Below are positions 63,104 through 64,000 of a stretch of DNA of 64,000 nucleotides, piece after piece. Position numbers and translations under genes: made by a program. The notes beneath the pieces are model-generated. The model was not told the origin of the DNA and searched no databases. It saw nothing but the letters and a program-made list of their open reading frames with translations. The stretch covers positions 868,001-932,000 of the forward strand of contig NZ_CP016591.1 of assembly GCF_001698205.1 (NCBI RefSeq), given 5' to 3'. The DNA comes from Tsuneonella dongtanensis. GTDB taxonomy: Bacteria > Pseudomonadota > Alphaproteobacteria > Sphingomonadales > Sphingomonadaceae. Numbering within the stretch: position 1 is the stretch's first letter; the number at the start of each line of letters is the position of its first letter.

Positions 63104-64000
63104 TAGGCCTCGCAGCGGCATCGAGGCACTCGCCTTCCTCACCCGCATCACCGGTCGCCGCAAGCTCATGGCCGCGATGGGGTGGATGATCCTCGCCGCC
63201 TCGACCGAGGGGATCGGCCTCTTCCTGCTCATTCCGATGACGTCTCTCGTCGCCGGTGCGGATTTGCCTGGCAATGTGCCGCAATGGCTTGGGCAATTCT
63301 CCTCGCTGCCGCTCGTCTACCTTCTCGGGGGATTCGTCGCGCTTGTCGCCCTGAGGGCCGCCATCACATATCGGGTAAGGGGTGCGCGCGCCGCGCTTGG
63401 GCTTGGCCTCTCGAAGGAGCTGCGCCTTCGCGTCCAGCGTGCGATCGTACAGGCGGAATGGAGCTGGCTGAGCGGCCAGCGCAGCGCCGATTACGCTGCG
63501 CTCGTCGTCGGCCAAGCCGAACGCCTGGGTCATCTGGTCGATCGGGCCATCGAGGTGCTTTCGGCCAGCATCACTATCCTGGTCTTGCTGGCGACTGCGG
63601 CGTGGCTCTCCCCGGGATTGACCGCGCTTACGCTTGTCATGGCCGCGCTCGCCGCCGGCGCCGCTGCAGCATTGCAGGGCAGCAGGCGAAGCTGGGGAGA
63701 ACATTTCGATTCTGCCTATCGCCGGCTCCAGGGGCATGTCTCCGACGGGTTCGCTCACTTGCGCGCGGCACGGATCGTCGGAGCAGAGGACTCGCTGAAC
63801 CGGGATTTCGATGCAGTCGCGGCTGATCTCGAGGCGGCGGAATGGAACTATACGCGGGCAACGCACCGTGCCAGCCTGGGCATGCAGGTGACCACGGCAG
63901 CAATCCTCGCCGTCATCGTATTCGTCGGACTGCGCGTTTTGGCGGTGCCCTTGGTCCTGTTCGTCCCGGTTCTCGCGATCTTCCTGCGCATCGCGCCTCT
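63093..64000 (+). CDS. ABC transporter, membrane-domain part (3' end outside window)
   Basis: Starting at ATG 63093, inside the end of the cyclase gene, the frame stays open to the window edge (302 residues). It has several hydrophobic helices (LMAAMGWMILAASTEGIGLF, LVYLLGGFVALVALRAAITY, ITILVLLATAAWLSPG) and the type IV exporter pattern RLRVQRAIVQAEWSWLSGQR and GHVSDGFAHLRAARIVGAE. The ATP-binding half must follow beyond 64000. It probably exports the mature peptide and gives self-protection. Confidence 0.88.
   Translation, partial: MSPDRPRSGIEALAFLTRITGRRKLMAAMGWMILAASTEGIGLFLLIPMTSLVAGADLPGNVPQWLGQFSSLPLVYLLGGFVALVALRAAITYRVRGARAALGLGLSKELRLRVQRAIVQAEWSWLSGQRSADYAALVVGQAERLGHLVDRAIEVLSASITILVLLATAAWLSPGLTALTLVMAALAAGAAAALQGSRRSWGEHFDSAYRRLQGHVSDGFAHLRAARIVGAEDSLNRDFDAVAADLEAAEWNYTRATHRASLGMQVTTAAILAVIVFVGLRVLAVPLVLFVPVLAIFLRIAP

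Overview
This 64 kb window is GC-rich and gene-dense. Overlapping stop/start codons (ATGA, GTGA) are frequent. Codon use, a CoA-acylating methylmalonate-semialdehyde dehydrogenase, paired FGE-type sulfatases, an Agrobacterium-like type VI secretion system (T6SS) and a lasso-type peptide cluster together suggest a free-living alphaproteobacterium, most likely of the Sphingomonadales (Erythrobacter, Novosphingobium or Sphingomonas type). This placement comes from protein character only; there is no rRNA gene in the window.

Layout. (1) Positions 1-13,964 are a mixed metabolic region. It holds the 3' end of a trypsin-like protease, a small lipoprotein made mostly of NDQGS repeats, a TIR-TPR membrane protein, a GST/sulfatase pair facing a second sulfatase, a membrane protein, a TetR regulator with mmsA, a glutamine amidotransferase, a DUF924/EF-hand protein and a MaoC-like hydratase. 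(2) Positions 14,091-28,787 are one plus-strand gene array: promoter and leader hairpin, TpsB-type outer membrane transporter, a 2,917-residue filamentous-haemagglutinin-like TpsA with recently duplicated beta-helix repeats, a CHAT-protease lipoprotein, a PAAR protein and a DUF4123 adaptor. A two-partner secretion system therefore runs directly into T6SS spike genes. (3) Positions 28,798-56,523 are a T6SS cluster: an M23 peptidase, tssK-tssL-tssM-tagF-pppA-ppkA, then fha/tagH, an unknown gene and vgrG on the other strand, then ompA-like, tssA-tssB-tssC-hcp-tagJ-tssE-tssF-tssG-clpV and an unknown terminal gene. No TssJ lipoprotein is present. (4) Positions 56,696-58,668 encode an O-antigen ligase-like membrane protein and a small partner. 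(5) Positions 58,720-64,000 hold a small exported protein and, divergently, a lasso-type RiPP cluster: HPr-kinase-like enzyme, precursor peptide, PqqD-like B1, transglutaminase-like B2, asparagine-synthetase-like cyclase and the start of an ABC exporter.

How the parts work together. PpkA, PppA and the FHA protein form a threonine-phosphorylation switch. TssL and PpkA share an N-terminal TVF[RQ]P motif, and TssL, PpkA and TagH all carry DPF motifs in disordered linkers, which suggests a docking network around the membrane complex. The strongest candidates for something new are the TPS-CHAT-PAAR-DUF4123 array, the RiPP cluster whose precursor has no standard lasso ring register, and the unknown gene translationally coupled to clpV.
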